The notes under the pieces are model-generated. The model was given only the letters and a program-made list of their open reading frames with translations. It ran no database searches and was not told the DNA's origin. Of a stretch of 64,000 nucleotides of DNA, positions 48,834 to 60,210 are shown piece by piece. Position 1 is the first letter of the stretch. Each line of letters begins with the position of its first letter. Origin of the DNA: Arthrinium phaeospermum (taxonomy: Eukaryota > Ascomycota > Sordariomycetes > Amphisphaeriales > Apiosporaceae); NCBI GenBank assembly GCA_006503535.1, contig QYRS01000008.1, positions 682,001-746,000 of the forward strand, in the 5' to 3' direction. The translations under genes were made by a program, and so were the position numbers.

Positions 48834-51800
48834 CTTCGGCGATTGGCAGCTTAAATGCCAATTTCCCTCGCAAAATAGTAGTCCTCGAATTCCAGTGTAT
48901 TGGGGAAAGCTTTCATATCATGTCAAGAAGTCGGTTTAGTGGGGGGACAAATCAATCAGGAACGACGAAGTGGTGTGGCCGGAGGGAAAAAAAGACGGTC
49001 GTGTGTACCGATCAATGTATGAGAGGTATGATGGCCGGTGTATGTAACCCGACACACCCCCAGTCAGTTTAGCTAATGTACAGTCAAAAGGCCGTAGTGC
49101 ACGGGAGTGAATCAAATGCCAGCCAGGGAGAAGGTTGGTTGAATGATACGATCTGCCGCCAACATGTACATTAAGTAGGTGATTGCGTGGTTTTGCTCGA
49201 CAGCTTGCCGGCTGCCTGCTGATTCAAGAGGGAAAACACGTTTCGACGAGGAGGTAAGTAATACCGACTGAGTTTTATTGCTGGAGCACCCATGCATCCC
49301 CGTGTACCTACATGTGAGCGCTCTCTTCATGTCGACGCAGAATTTGAGCACATCGACGATCAGGTGGCTGATGCACATGCAGTAGCGTTACAACACTGCA
49401 GACAATAAAATAATACCGACTGTTTATTGCCGCCAGCACAAAGCATCCCTGTGTACCTGCATATGAGCTCATCTCTGTTGACGTTAGAATTTGAGCACAT
49501 CGACGATCAGGTGGCTGATGCAACATGCAGTAGCGTTACAACACTGCAGACAATTACTGCAAATAATATCTATTGCTCAGGACTGTTTATTCCCGTCCGC
49601 CACGGGCTGACTGATAAGGCCATCTGGCGGTCTGTCTGCTTATCGCTGCATATGCAGACTCACCTACCTCTGTTGTACGTTAGGTACTTAATCTCACGTT
49701 GTAACAAGAAGCTTCAAGATTTCGCTATTTCGTTGTTGTCGCGTTCTTGTCTTGGATGCCACACACCCCGCACTCGTATGCCAATCAGCCATGAGATTGT
49801 ATTTCGTTTTGCTCGCATCAGAGTCGCGAGTATCGATGCTCGCTGTTCAACAGGAAACAGTGAAGCCTAGACGCAGCCATGTAGTTTTACATGTATGTAG
49901 GCCTATGTTCTGTGGCGTTTCACAGCTGCGTCTGCTCCAATCCGCGTCGGAGGCCGCCATTCGGTGAACGTCGAGCTCCTATCGGAAGAAAGTGTCGTCG
50001 GTCGGCGACACCAATGGCTGTTGAGGAGGTGGCCGGAAACGGTTGACACGATATTCCCTCCATACTTGTAATCAAATTGACCAGTGCCGGTATCCCGTCG
50101 CGCATGTAGACCTGCTACATTCGGGTTCCTTTAATTTCTTTTTTTCTCTTTTACCCCTCGAAGGAGTGCAGCCATCAAGTGAACCATACGTATCACGAGA
50201 TTGCGGGGTGCCAGTTAGTCTTGTCTGGAGAAGCTGGGCTGCTGGAATCATAGCTTCCTACCTACGTACCTAACTATGTTCATGTACACACATATTGCCT
50301 ACCGCTCTTGAGATGCACCGGGACTCGGTGTACGCAAGATCCCTTCGATGAGGTTCAACTGCAGCAGTCGACATCTTCTGGCTTTTGCCCCCAGATGAGC
50401 CAATCCAAGCTTTATCAGCTACACCTCGCTTGATAGACAGATGGTCTAGGGGATGCAGGGCTTGAAATGCCCCTCTCGCATCCTAACCTGTCACGCCGAA
50501 AACCTGGTAACTTGAGGTACTTGACCTAAGAAACTCCGGTGTTGCCAATCAATGGCTGATAACGACGGGAGAGACTCTACGGATGTCCACGCTCAATTGG
50601 CGAGAACAAGACCAGGCAGCTACTGTTGGCGTGTATCCTTAGTAGCTGTAGATTCTTACCTTAGGAGGTAGGTAAAGTACATGGTCTTTGCTACGAGAAG
50701 GCTTATCTCCTACTTCCGAGATAGCAGTCTCTTGATCCATCACAACATGCGGACGGGCATACGGAGCACACAGGCTATTTATTTCCAGTACAAAGAACGA
50801 AAGAAATTTGAAATATATATTATTGGAAATATATTGGTAGTAGTCAACACACGGCACGTGCCCATCGATAGAAAGCAACTCGATCCGAGCAGATGTATCA
50901 ACGTTCTAATCAAAGCGTTCAACCGCATCGCAGACTACGGATCTCGAGTGTTGACTAACCACCCCTCCAAGCCCCTTCCAAGCCCCAACCCCCACATCGC
51001 TGATAAAGCGGATTACCACGCCCATGAGTCACCATTCTGATTGGAAATTCCCAGTCTTCCTCGGCCACTAATGGCAAGCCCACCCAGGCTAGCACCGGAC
51101 ATCCACGACGAAAACATAGTACCCGAATACCAAACAACAGCCACCTTGGATATCGCCGTGGATGGCCCCAGACTCTCGGAGAACCAATCCTAGAGAGCCT
51201 GAGAGCCAAGGTATGCCGGCTATCCCACAGGACGCGTCGCATTCGGCCCATCTTCACATTTGGCAATATTGTACGGTAGCCGGGTAGAGGTACCTACCTA
51301 CGGACGACTTGCTAAATCTCTGCAGCTTGCCCACCCATTCCTCCGTGAAATACCATGTACCGTACCTGCGGCTACAAATCAATGAATCAAGGATGCCTTC
51401 ATGCGAACCCACCGTTTGGGAAAGGTCAGGATCACGCAAGATCCCAACTAGCAAACGTCAAAGGGTCAGACCCTTTGCATGTACAGTACGGCTGGATGGC
51501 ATTTCCCATCCCACGCCTCCCGCATTCCAGGCAAGACCGGTAAGCCGCATAGGCATCTTTGATAGCTGGTAATGAATCATCACCGAGATTATGGGGCCAC
51601 CTTCCTTGCTTAAGCTTAATCTCTCTTATTCGCACAGATCGAGAGGCTATACTATAAACTTTGACTAGGTATAAACCTGCGATCCCCCGATACCCTGGTC
51701 GCTGCCGTTCGATGGAGTCGACTTTCTTTCCAAATCCCAGTTTACTTATACGGACCTTTCCCATCCCACCCATGCCGTTCTAACTTCGTGTCTCTTCTTC

Positions 51801-52153
51801 ACAGATTGCCCGACCCGTACCCGTCTTGACAAGAAACTTCGCACAAGGATTGAGCCGGGATATTCATATCTAGCAGCTTCGACTGTCATCTTCCCGATTC
51901 CCACAGTAATCTGGCGCCAGATCGAATAAGACCCTGTATATGTCCCCAAGTAACCAAGATATGGTCAACAACGAACATACCTAGTCATGATGTGGGGTTG
52001 AAGCTTCGCGAGTTGCCGCGGATCCATACAAGGTGTTTGTGGGGCACGACAAATATCAACAACGATTCACAAGACGGGAGCACCCAAAGTGTAAAATCCG
52101 GGAGAAGAGTCTCTACGAATCTTGCCAGCCGAAGTAGGCAGAACAGTAATACC
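48834..52153. other. 3.3-kb spacer between divergent genes, with a local duplication
   Basis: It separates the starts of the four-TM protein (minus) and the KpsF/GutQ-like gene (plus). It holds a two-copy tandem repeat (separate entry), TACCTAC/GTACCTA-rich stretches near 50258-50275 and 51288-51303, and no ORF with recognisable protein features. Confidence 0.55.
49261..49556. repeat. Diverged two-copy tandem duplication, about 152-bp period
   Basis: Unit 1 begins ATACCGACTG at 49261 and unit 2 begins the same at 49413. Both share the blocks GAATTTGAGCACATCGACGA, CAGGTGGCTGATGCA and CAGTAGCGTTACAACACTG in order, with substitutions and small indels between them (mostly in the first half). No terminal inverted repeats or coding capacity. 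Confidence 0.85.
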
Positions 52154-53371
52154 ATGGTCGAGCATCATCCGGTTCAGACGAGCGCTGTGTTCCTGCTCGG
52201 TGCAGCAGCGCAGCGTCCACTAGAGCCACCACCCTCGCCCCCGTCTCCGCCCACGCCGAATACGACGGTGCCGGGCTCTCCTATACAAGAGCTATGCCTC
52301 GAGGATGTCGAGCCCACGAAAGACCATAGTGCTGACGAGTCACAATTACACGAGAGACTCTCGGGCGCTATACACGTCCTCAATACCGAGGCAACTGCTC
52401 TCCGAGCTTTGACGACATTGTATGAAACTGATAGCCCCATAGGGGCTAGTTTCGGTGCAGCCGTAGATCATCACTCGGCACGGGAGAGATCGCGGCAAGC
52501 TGGTCATCATCGGCGTTGGGAAGTCTGGACACATCGGGAAAAAGCTGGTGGTACCTTCAACAGCTTAGGGGTACATGCCACGTACTTGCACCCAACCGAG
52601 GCCCTTCATGGCGACCTGGGCAAAATCGGAAAACTTGATACGGTGCTGTTCATCACGTTCTCGGGCAAGACACCCCGAGCTACTGGCGCTGCTTCCGCAT
52701 ATCGATGCGGCACTGCCCACGATTGTTCTCACCTCACACACCATCCGACACATGCGAACTGATCAAGCAACGGCCATCGATGATTCTTGTTTCAGCGCCC
52801 ATCCAGAATCGGAGACGGCGTCCTTTGGGGTTTCTGCGCCCACCACTTCTACCACAGTGGCGCTGGCCGTTGGCGATGCGCTGGCCATCGTTGCGGCGCA
52901 AGAGATCCAACGCCAGTGTATCGAGCGTGTTCTTGAGGAACCACCCCGGCGGGGCAATCGGCGCCTCGATCAAGAAACCCCATAAACTCGGGGATTGCGG
53001 TGCCGATGCGGGACATCCCCCAGTGCCGTACATCCGGCACGCCGGCAAATATTCGAGGCGCAGACGTTCTGAAGGCCGCATACGACTCGCCCACTGGCTG
53101 GGTGATCGCATGTGATCTAATCGTTTCGCCCGGCCGGATCCGGCGGCTCGAGGCGACCGAGTTTGCCCTGCCCCTGAGCGAGCTGCCGGTCTGTGCATCC
53201 AGGGGAGACTGCATAACCGTGTCGGCGGATACGCGCATCTCCCAGGCGGCGGAGTGGATACGGGACATGGTCTCGTCGACGGAGGAGCAGTGCGACAAGT
53301 ACTCCATCTTGGCCGTGGTAGATAGCGATGGCGGTGACGTAATCGGCGTTCTAGAGGCCTCCAGCTCTTAA
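52154..53371 (+). CDS. KpsF/GutQ-like sugar-phosphate isomerase (SIS + CBS-like), frame broken repeatedly
   Basis: About 405 residues. After a proline-rich N-terminus comes a SIS domain. LVIIGVGKSGHIGKKL, TFNSLGVHATYLHPTEALHG and LDTVLFITFSGKTPELLALL match bacterial D-arabinose-5-phosphate isomerases (KdsD/KpsF/GutQ). Then TTVALAVGDALAIV and RNHPGGAIG close the SIS part. A CBS-like tail follows (ISQAAEWIRDMV, YSILAVVDSDGGDVIGVLEA). In bacteria the product feeds Kdo synthesis; fungi do not make Kdo-lipopolysaccharide, so the fungal substrate is unknown. The frame changes at about 52470, 52545, 52672-52677, 52752, 52803, 52906 and 52985. Each is repaired by one or two bases, yet the total length stays a multiple of three. 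Start: ATG 52154, followed by MVEHHPVQTSAVFLLGAAAQ. Confidence 0.8.
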
Positions 53372-54122
53372 GCTGGCGGAAGTAATTCGAATTGAGATTT
53401 AATTGCTTGTTTGGCGGCGGCGGCAGGCGAAGCGATATCGGGGAAAACCTTTGGAGAGCTTTTCTGCCCTCGGGGGCTCAAGGCATAGATGAGCTTTTAG
53501 GCGTTCCGGTCGTGGTTCCATCCATATGATGATGGCTTCTATAGTGAGGCCGAAACAAAAATCGAGATGATTTACGTTCTCCTCTCTCAACTCACTCCTT
53601 GAGCGGCATGTTTAAGATGGATGTGCCGATGTACTATTTTACTGTGCGGTTGGTATCAAGACTCAATAACAGGCGCTCAGAGAGATCCGCTTCCAAGAAT
53701 CGACTATATCGACTACATGCTTGCATAGACCACAGACATATCTAGAAGTAGAGCAGATACGCACGTGAACTCTTTACATCACTATCAAGTTCTACAGCTC
53801 TGCCAGGTGATATACAGTACCGTGTACCTAATGATCAAAAGACGAAGATAGCAATTGCAACAACTCCGACATAGTGAAGCTCACGACCTAGAGAAAGGAG
53901 GCGACGGCAGCAGTCCGCCGGCCTTCCGTGCATATGGGTATCGTTCTATAAATACGGCACACAATTAAGGACCGTAGTTACTTAAATAGATAAAGGTTCC
54001 GACCATCGATTGCAACCTTACATTTTTGTCCAAATCCGTATTCGAGTACATATATCCTCACATGAATCGTACCCGTGCGTCGATAGCGACGCAGCCCCCA
54101 AAGCCATTGATCTTCCCTACCA
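53372..54122. other. Convergent 3' spacer, isomerase / WKF-domain gene
   Basis: 751 bp. No supported gene or repeat. Confidence 0.5.
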
Positions 54123-55302
54123 TTACTCCTCGTCCGATTCTTCATCCGAGTCCGAGTCATCCTCCGATGAGGAAGATGAAGAGCTACTGGAAGACTCAGC
54201 CTCCTCCTTGTCGGCGGCGGTGGCTGCCCTCTTCCTCGTCTGAAGAGTCTTCGTCACTGCTGCTCGAATCCGCATCCGAGTCTGAGTCTGAGTCCGAGGA
54301 GCTCTCGGTATCCTCCACAACAGCAGTGCGCGTCTTCCTCGTTCGCTTGGGCGCCACTTTTTGCTGCGAGCCGTCGTTGAGCTTGAGACGCTTGTCGCCA
54401 TCGCTGTCCTCTGCGGCCCCATCTTGTGCGCCCTTGGAGCCGGAGTCGGCCCCCGTCTCTGTGGAAGTGCTTGTATTCGTAGTCGCCGTCGTTGTTGTGC
54501 TCTTCACCATCGGAAAGTTCCTCAATCACCATCTCGGCGCGCATCCGCTTGACCACCCGCCGTTGCATCTCCATGTCGGCGGTTCGAAGCACATATTCCA
54601 CCTCTTCGAACCGCCGCTTCTCCGGGTGCGTCCCTCGCGCATGAAGCCCGCAATGACCTCCTCGTACTCTCGCTGCTTCCTCTGCAGCCTCTTTCGAAGA
54701 ATTGGCAAAGACCTGGGCCCCTTGCTCCATATCCTCGTTCTTGAGCTCCTGCGCAGATTCCCGCAGGCGGGTTCGGACGTGGCCTTTCAGGTCTCGGATG
54801 TACTCATAGAATAAGTTGATGTCGACGGCCGGAATAGTCGCCCCGTCGGCAAAGACGTTCTCCAGGAGCTTGGTCTGATGATTCTTGTTGAACTTCCACT
54901 GGTCCCGAGCCGTATGCCACTGCCTTAAGTAATCGACTGAAGGTTGGAGGTTGACGTTTGATTGTTTCTTGGCCTGAGGCTTGAGGGGCTTTGGGGCAGA
55001 AGCCTTCTTCGGCTTGCTGTTGGCTTTCGTCGCGGTAGGCGTACCCGACTGCGTCTGAGTCTCGGAAGCGAACGAGACAGACTTGGGCCTCTTGGGGTAT
55101 GCGCCGGTGATGCGGAAGCCGCTGAGTAGTCCGTCCGCAATTTCTTGTTGGAATTGTCTGGAGCAAGGGCCGCTGAGGGCTTTCTTTGGCGCCGTTTACA
55201 GGCAGGGAGGCAGGAGCAGCAGCGTTTGAGTCGGCGTGGCTTTCGGATGACGCAGATTTGAGAGTAAGGCCAATCGCTCCAGGCAGGCACCTTGGACGAC
55301 AT
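54123..55302 (-). CDS. WKF-domain protein (probable nucleolar), frame broken repeatedly
   Basis: About 393 residues. It starts MSSKVPAW; then LKSASSESHADSNAAAPASL (one frame out), then QQEIADGLLSGFRITGAYPK and RPKSVSFASETQ. The core WKF domain is SVDYLRQWHTARDQWKFNKN, then TKLLENVFADGATIP, then NLFYEYIRDLKGHVRTRLR. Then come a charged helix (YEEVIAGFMREGRT, EKRRFEEVEYVLRTADMEMQ) and an acidic serine-rich tail ending ESDEE. WKF-domain proteins (human C7orf50, yeast relatives) are associated with the nucleolus and ribosome assembly; a direct activity is not known. Small indels break the frame near 55285, 55170, 54680, 54615, 54450 and 54240. It is divergent from the proteasome gene scl1 with 945 bp between starts. 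Confidence 0.72.
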
Positions 55303-56247
55303 GATGGGAGATTGGACGGATTAAATCCAGCAATAGCAGGCAGAGGGAAAAAATGCGATTGCGCAGCGCAATGCAATGGGCCGGGCAAATCTGCAGTGTC
55401 CACTGCGCCGTTCCAATGGCGGCGATATGCGAATCGATGGACGGCTTTGCTGGCTCCAGTAGGTGATCTTGCTCGGAAACGTGGATACCAGCCCAAATCA
55501 ATGCCGACCGAAACAGGGAGAGAAACTGAGACAGCCTCACTTGAACGCTCACAACAGATGTGCAGTAAGATTGAGCAGGGTCGCATAATCTCGACGGATT
55601 TGCGCTTGTGGTAAAGGTGTGACTGCTAGTGCAGGATCGTGTGTAATGATCTCGAGTCCAGCATTTACCAATGAATTTTCAAGGCTAGGTATTGAGGTCC
55701 CATCTATATTCGTTCTTATCGTGGCATCGGCTCTCATCAATCAATGCCTTATCCGCCGAAACTTTTTGGCGGGGCAGCAGCTCAATAGTTCGTGGAGTTG
55801 GTTAGGTAAGACGCAGATGGGTCCCGGCGCTCACAGGCCGGATGGCGGAAGGGAGTTTCCTCCGACCCCCGTTGCTGCTTGCTGGTCAATGGTCTAAAAG
55901 TGCTTGCTTACCTAATAAAAGAAAGATTGGCCGAGCTGCGATTGACCCATGCCCCAGTCAACATTGACTGGTTGGAGGGAAGGTACGGAGTACTTAGACT
56001 GCGTACCTCAGTTAGGCAAGCTCCAGCACGCGTCCACTGGGAGCTCAACCCCAGTCAGGCGAAGCAAGGCTGAAGTAGCTATCGTCACTCCAAACCACCA
56101 CCTTACCTTGACGTCGACCATCAAGCATCCACCACGAATCTACGACAGCACTCAAGCGTTTTCTTCTCCCAGTTCTCCGGAACTGCACTTCGATACTGAA
56201 CAACCCTATCAGCCGATTCAGTATCCGCTCTTCCACAACTCATCACC
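55303..56247. other. Shared divergent promoter, WKF-domain gene / scl1
   Basis: 945 bp. I looked for the yeast proteasome element GGTGGCAAA and did not find it. It contains TTTTTGGCGGGG near 55763. No ORF supported. Confidence 0.5.
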
Positions 56248-57374
56248 ATGTCGGGTATGATGCCACCTCAGCTGTCCCCATCCCGCAATCGTCTCAACCT
56301 GTCACGATGCTAACATTCGTCATGCTATCTAGGCAGCGCAGGTTTCGACCGTCACATTACCATCTTCTCCGAGCAGGGTCGATTGTACCAAGTCGGTATG
56401 TTCCCAGCCAGCAACCAATAAACTCGATCGACCCCAAATGGACCACCATCGAATTCCCGTGGTGCCGCCGAGCTGGATGGTTGGCACGGTTCGCTGACCT
56501 CCCATCTTCATGCAGAATATGCTTTCAAGGCAATCACGGCGGCAAACATCATGTCGATAGGCATTCGGGGTAAAGACTGCGCTGTTGTCTTGTCCCAGAA
56601 GAAGGTCCCCGTAAGTTGGCCAGCCATATACAAGCTATTTCCCACTTTCAGCTACAGTTGTGCAGGACCGAGTGCTGATACAGACATCGCTCTCTAGGAT
56701 AAGCTTATCGATCCGTCATCCGTGTCACACATCTTCCAGATCTCACCGTCGGTTGGTTGTGTCATGACCGGCTCTATTGCGGATGCTCGTGCGTTTGCTC
56801 AGCGTGCCCAGGGTGAGGCTGCTGAGTTCCGCTACAAGTTCGGTTACGAGATGCCCTGCGATGTCTTGTCCAAGAGATTGGCCAACATCAGCCAGGTCTA
56901 CACTCAAAGAGTAAGTTACTGGCCGGGAATGCGTTCTTTACCCCACAATATGTATTTGTCGGGGCTTGCGCTGACGCTCACTTGCAGGCCTACATGAGAC
57001 CTTACGGTGTGGCGACGACTTTGATTTCTCTCGACTCCGAATTCGGACCGCAACTGTTCAAGTGCGACCCTGCAGGCTATTACGTTGGCTACAAGGGCAC
57101 GGCGGCGGGACCGAAGCAGCAGGAGGCGCTCAACCACCTCGAGAAGAAGCTCAAGAACAAGGATTGCGCCGAGGGCAACTGGGAGGACGTTGTGGAGATG
57201 GCCATCACTACCCTCAGCACGGTCCTCAGCATGGACTTCAAGAAGGGCGAGATCGAGATCGGCATTGTTGGAGGCCCACGAGCCGACGGCAAGGAGGGCA
57301 CCGACCCCGGATTCAGGACGCTCACGGAGGATGAGATTGACGACAGATTACAAGCCATCGCCGAGAAGGATTAA
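56248..57374 (+). CDS. scl1: 20S proteasome subunit alpha-1 (Scl1/PSMA6)
   Basis: Five exons: 56248..56254, 56333..56395, 56516..56610, 56698..56910, 56988..57374, giving 254 residues. The first exon is only seven bases (ATG TCG G). It forms part of the outer alpha ring of the 20S core, which gates substrate entry. The spliced N-terminus [20 protein letters not shown] then YQVEYAFKAI is the proteasome alpha signature. Then [73 protein letters not shown] and [20 protein letters not shown] identify alpha-1 over other alpha subunits. All junctions are GT-AG and in frame; no correction is needed. This marks the right edge of the indel-rich block. Confidence 0.96.
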
Positions 57375-60210
57375 GCGGGAGAGGCGTTGATGGCGTAAGC
57401 CAGTGTAGGTCGGTGCGGCCGGCCAAGGTCAAGGTCAGGAACAAGACCGGTCTGGCTGGCTGTTCTCAGCAGCATCGTCTGGGGAGCCTTTGGGTCCTGC
57501 CATGTCAGAGGGCTTAGCCCCTTGCTTCTCCGTGTGTCACTAGTAATCCACGATATCCCAGTAGATGTGCCGTGTCAGATGAAAATGTCTGATGAGCAAC
57601 TGCAAATGTGGCAATATTTAAGGCAATACAGACGGTGATCATGCTGATATGCATCGGAGTTTGGAGCTGAGGTATCGGGCCAATCTCTCATCTTGCATAC
57701 CGCCTTCCACAATCACTCTAGAGGAAAGGATAGTCGTTGCTGAGACGTCGTGCAGCGTCAAGTACGGGACCCGAGATAGAAAGATTAGGCACTTTGTTGC
57801 AGTTGCAGGGGGCACTGGTCGGCGAGCGACGTCTAAGAGAGTGACTGACGTCAAAAGAGTTAAGACAGCATCCAGTTAGACAGACCAGTCCGAAGCCTGC
57901 CCACTCGGACCAGACACATGGCATGTCTCAATGTAGATAGTTCCGTTGATGCGATGCACGATGCAGATGGCGGCGCTGGCTGTGAATCCTTGTCGAGCGT
58001 CGTCTACGCGCGCTTGCTGCAGCATGGTTTGCATGGGGGTGGCAACTTACATAGATTGGAGCCGCCTGAGCCGAACTTGACCTAGATTAGCTGTCAAAGT
58101 GCTGCACGAATGAATATTGGACATTGGGTGCCTCATTTGCTCAGCTCCCGCCCAGCTCTGACCCGCGGCCACGGGTCCGGTTGGGTTACATGCAGCTGTC
58201 TGTTCATCCCAACTTTTTTATTATTGATCCTATAGACATCCGTTATCATGCAGTGATGCACTGGAAATTGTTGCTACCTACTTGATTCGGAAGCCGGTTC
58301 AACTATCCAATCGCATTAGTTGCCACTTTCTGGATGATTTTGGTAATGCCTTTTCCTCGCTTGAGCATGGAAGATATCTAATAATAGTCATGTCGGTACG
58401 TATGTATTTCGGCACATGCGAATGGAGTCGGGTCGCTCGCTACTAGTCTTAACCTGCATGGGGGCTGTGTGTTGGTTACCTCCTATTACTTGGAGGTGAC
58501 AACCCCTATGTCCGAAAACCCGACGAAAACCTAGGTAATGATTTTGTTACACGCGAAACAGGATAGACCGCAGGTGAGGTAAGGTTGCTTATTTTAGCAT
58601 ACCGAAGAAGAAAAGTCTGCAAGTGCCGAGCGACTATCTTCATTCAACTGCAGCGTTTAGTTGCGTCTTGGGCCCTACGTCGTTGGCTGAGGATGGCGCA
58701 GCAATTCTGGGGACTCGCTTTCAGCTGGCCAGCGCACACGAGACGAGGACAATACGGCTCCGGCAATGCTCTTCGCGGCTTTGAGAAAGGAAAATTGCTT
58801 CTGGTGGATGAGTTGGACGTGTTGTAGGCTGGGACTTCTTCGGGGGCCGACGGGTAGGAGATAACTTCGTGCATAGGCGCAGTTGGGCTATTGGGCCAAT
58901 GGCAGGCCGAGTTGGCCTGAGACCAGGCCATGGCACGTTTTTGGCGCAGCTGAATGATCGCCTTAGGGAAGGAACCATGTCAGCATCTTTTTGTTGGAGA
59001 AGGTCTGGGTGGATGCTCAATGGTAACCTCACTTTAGCCTCTCTGGCACTAGCTCCCCCGTTTGATTGATACCGTGAACTACCCACGAAACTGCGTTGGT
59101 GTATACGATCCATCAGTTTTACATGCGAAGTACCTGGCTTATCGTGAATATCGTGTACCTCCTTACTCAGTCCCAGGGCCCTACCGACAGTCCGGTTTGC
59201 CCTGGTCCGCCATCGCGGTACTACACAACTAAGGTTAACCTAGACTCACTTCGGCTAAACGCTACATGCTGCATGCATCTTTGCCCACTGCCACAACCTT
59301 ACAAACACACACACACACGAGAGCCTCTGCTCATCTATACTGTATCCTTCCGGCTCGACTCTAGGATACAGTAGACCGCCCCCAGCAAGAGTGACTCAAC
59401 TCAACTACATACACGCTGCTGCTGGGCTCCATCCATCAGCGGGCCGTACCATGCCTATCCAAGACAACGTCCAGCATGTCTTGTGTCCCTGCAGGAGAAC
59501 TGCAGCCCTCGCGAGGCAGGGCAGATTGGTTGTGCATGCCGCTACCAGGGTGTGGTTATGGGTACGCACGAGGGAAAAGCATGTAGTCATCGAATCGGGA
59601 ATTTTGTCTGTATGTCTGACCCTATCTGGTTGAGCAACCGGAGACCTCAAGCCTGGATCATCCTTACGCACCTGCCAGACGGGCGATCCATTGGCCCCCT
59701 CTCCCTCATGCAGGCCATGGGCCACGGGAGCTGACGGGGAGCGTGTACCGTACCCCCAATGCTTCATCCCTATGGGGCACCCTACGGCTACGGGAACTAC
59801 TTCCCTCATGTCGTGAACTACAGTGATCGGCTAGTCCAAAGTCCACCCAGAAAAAAAGTCATCTACCGTAATACTACTCCCTTCGCTGATCATGGATGAG
59901 GACCCGTCTATACAAAAGACTGGTGGCGCCGCCGCTTCTACAACGGTTGAGATGGCCCGTCTTCTTCGATATCACCAAATGACCCCCTAATTATTGTATG
60001 CAGCCTCGCAGCTCATTACCCCATTCGCTGTACCTACACCAGAAGCTTCATTTCGCTGTGGTTTGGCCTACTTTGACAGTTGGACGAACAACAACGACCC
60101 CTAATAACTGCACCGCCGCACCCCTAAACCCTCCTTCATCTTGCCGGCAGTCAAACCAACCACTTCGAAACCCCCTTGTTGTTCCTTTCACAGTAAACGC
60201 AATATCCACC
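57375..60210. other. 2.8-kb spacer
   Basis: scl1 3' flank followed by the upstream region of the next plus-strand gene. It has a short (CA)n at about 59306-59319. No ORF shows domain, signal peptide or sensible splicing. Confidence 0.5.

Noticed and set aside
49261..49556. Transposon remnant
   Set aside because: No terminal inverted repeats, target-site duplication or transposase-like frame around the two-copy repeat.
54026..54814. 262-residue plus-strand open frame rich in Ser/Glu
   Set aside because: Antisense to the acidic serine-rich tail and helix of the WKF-domain gene.
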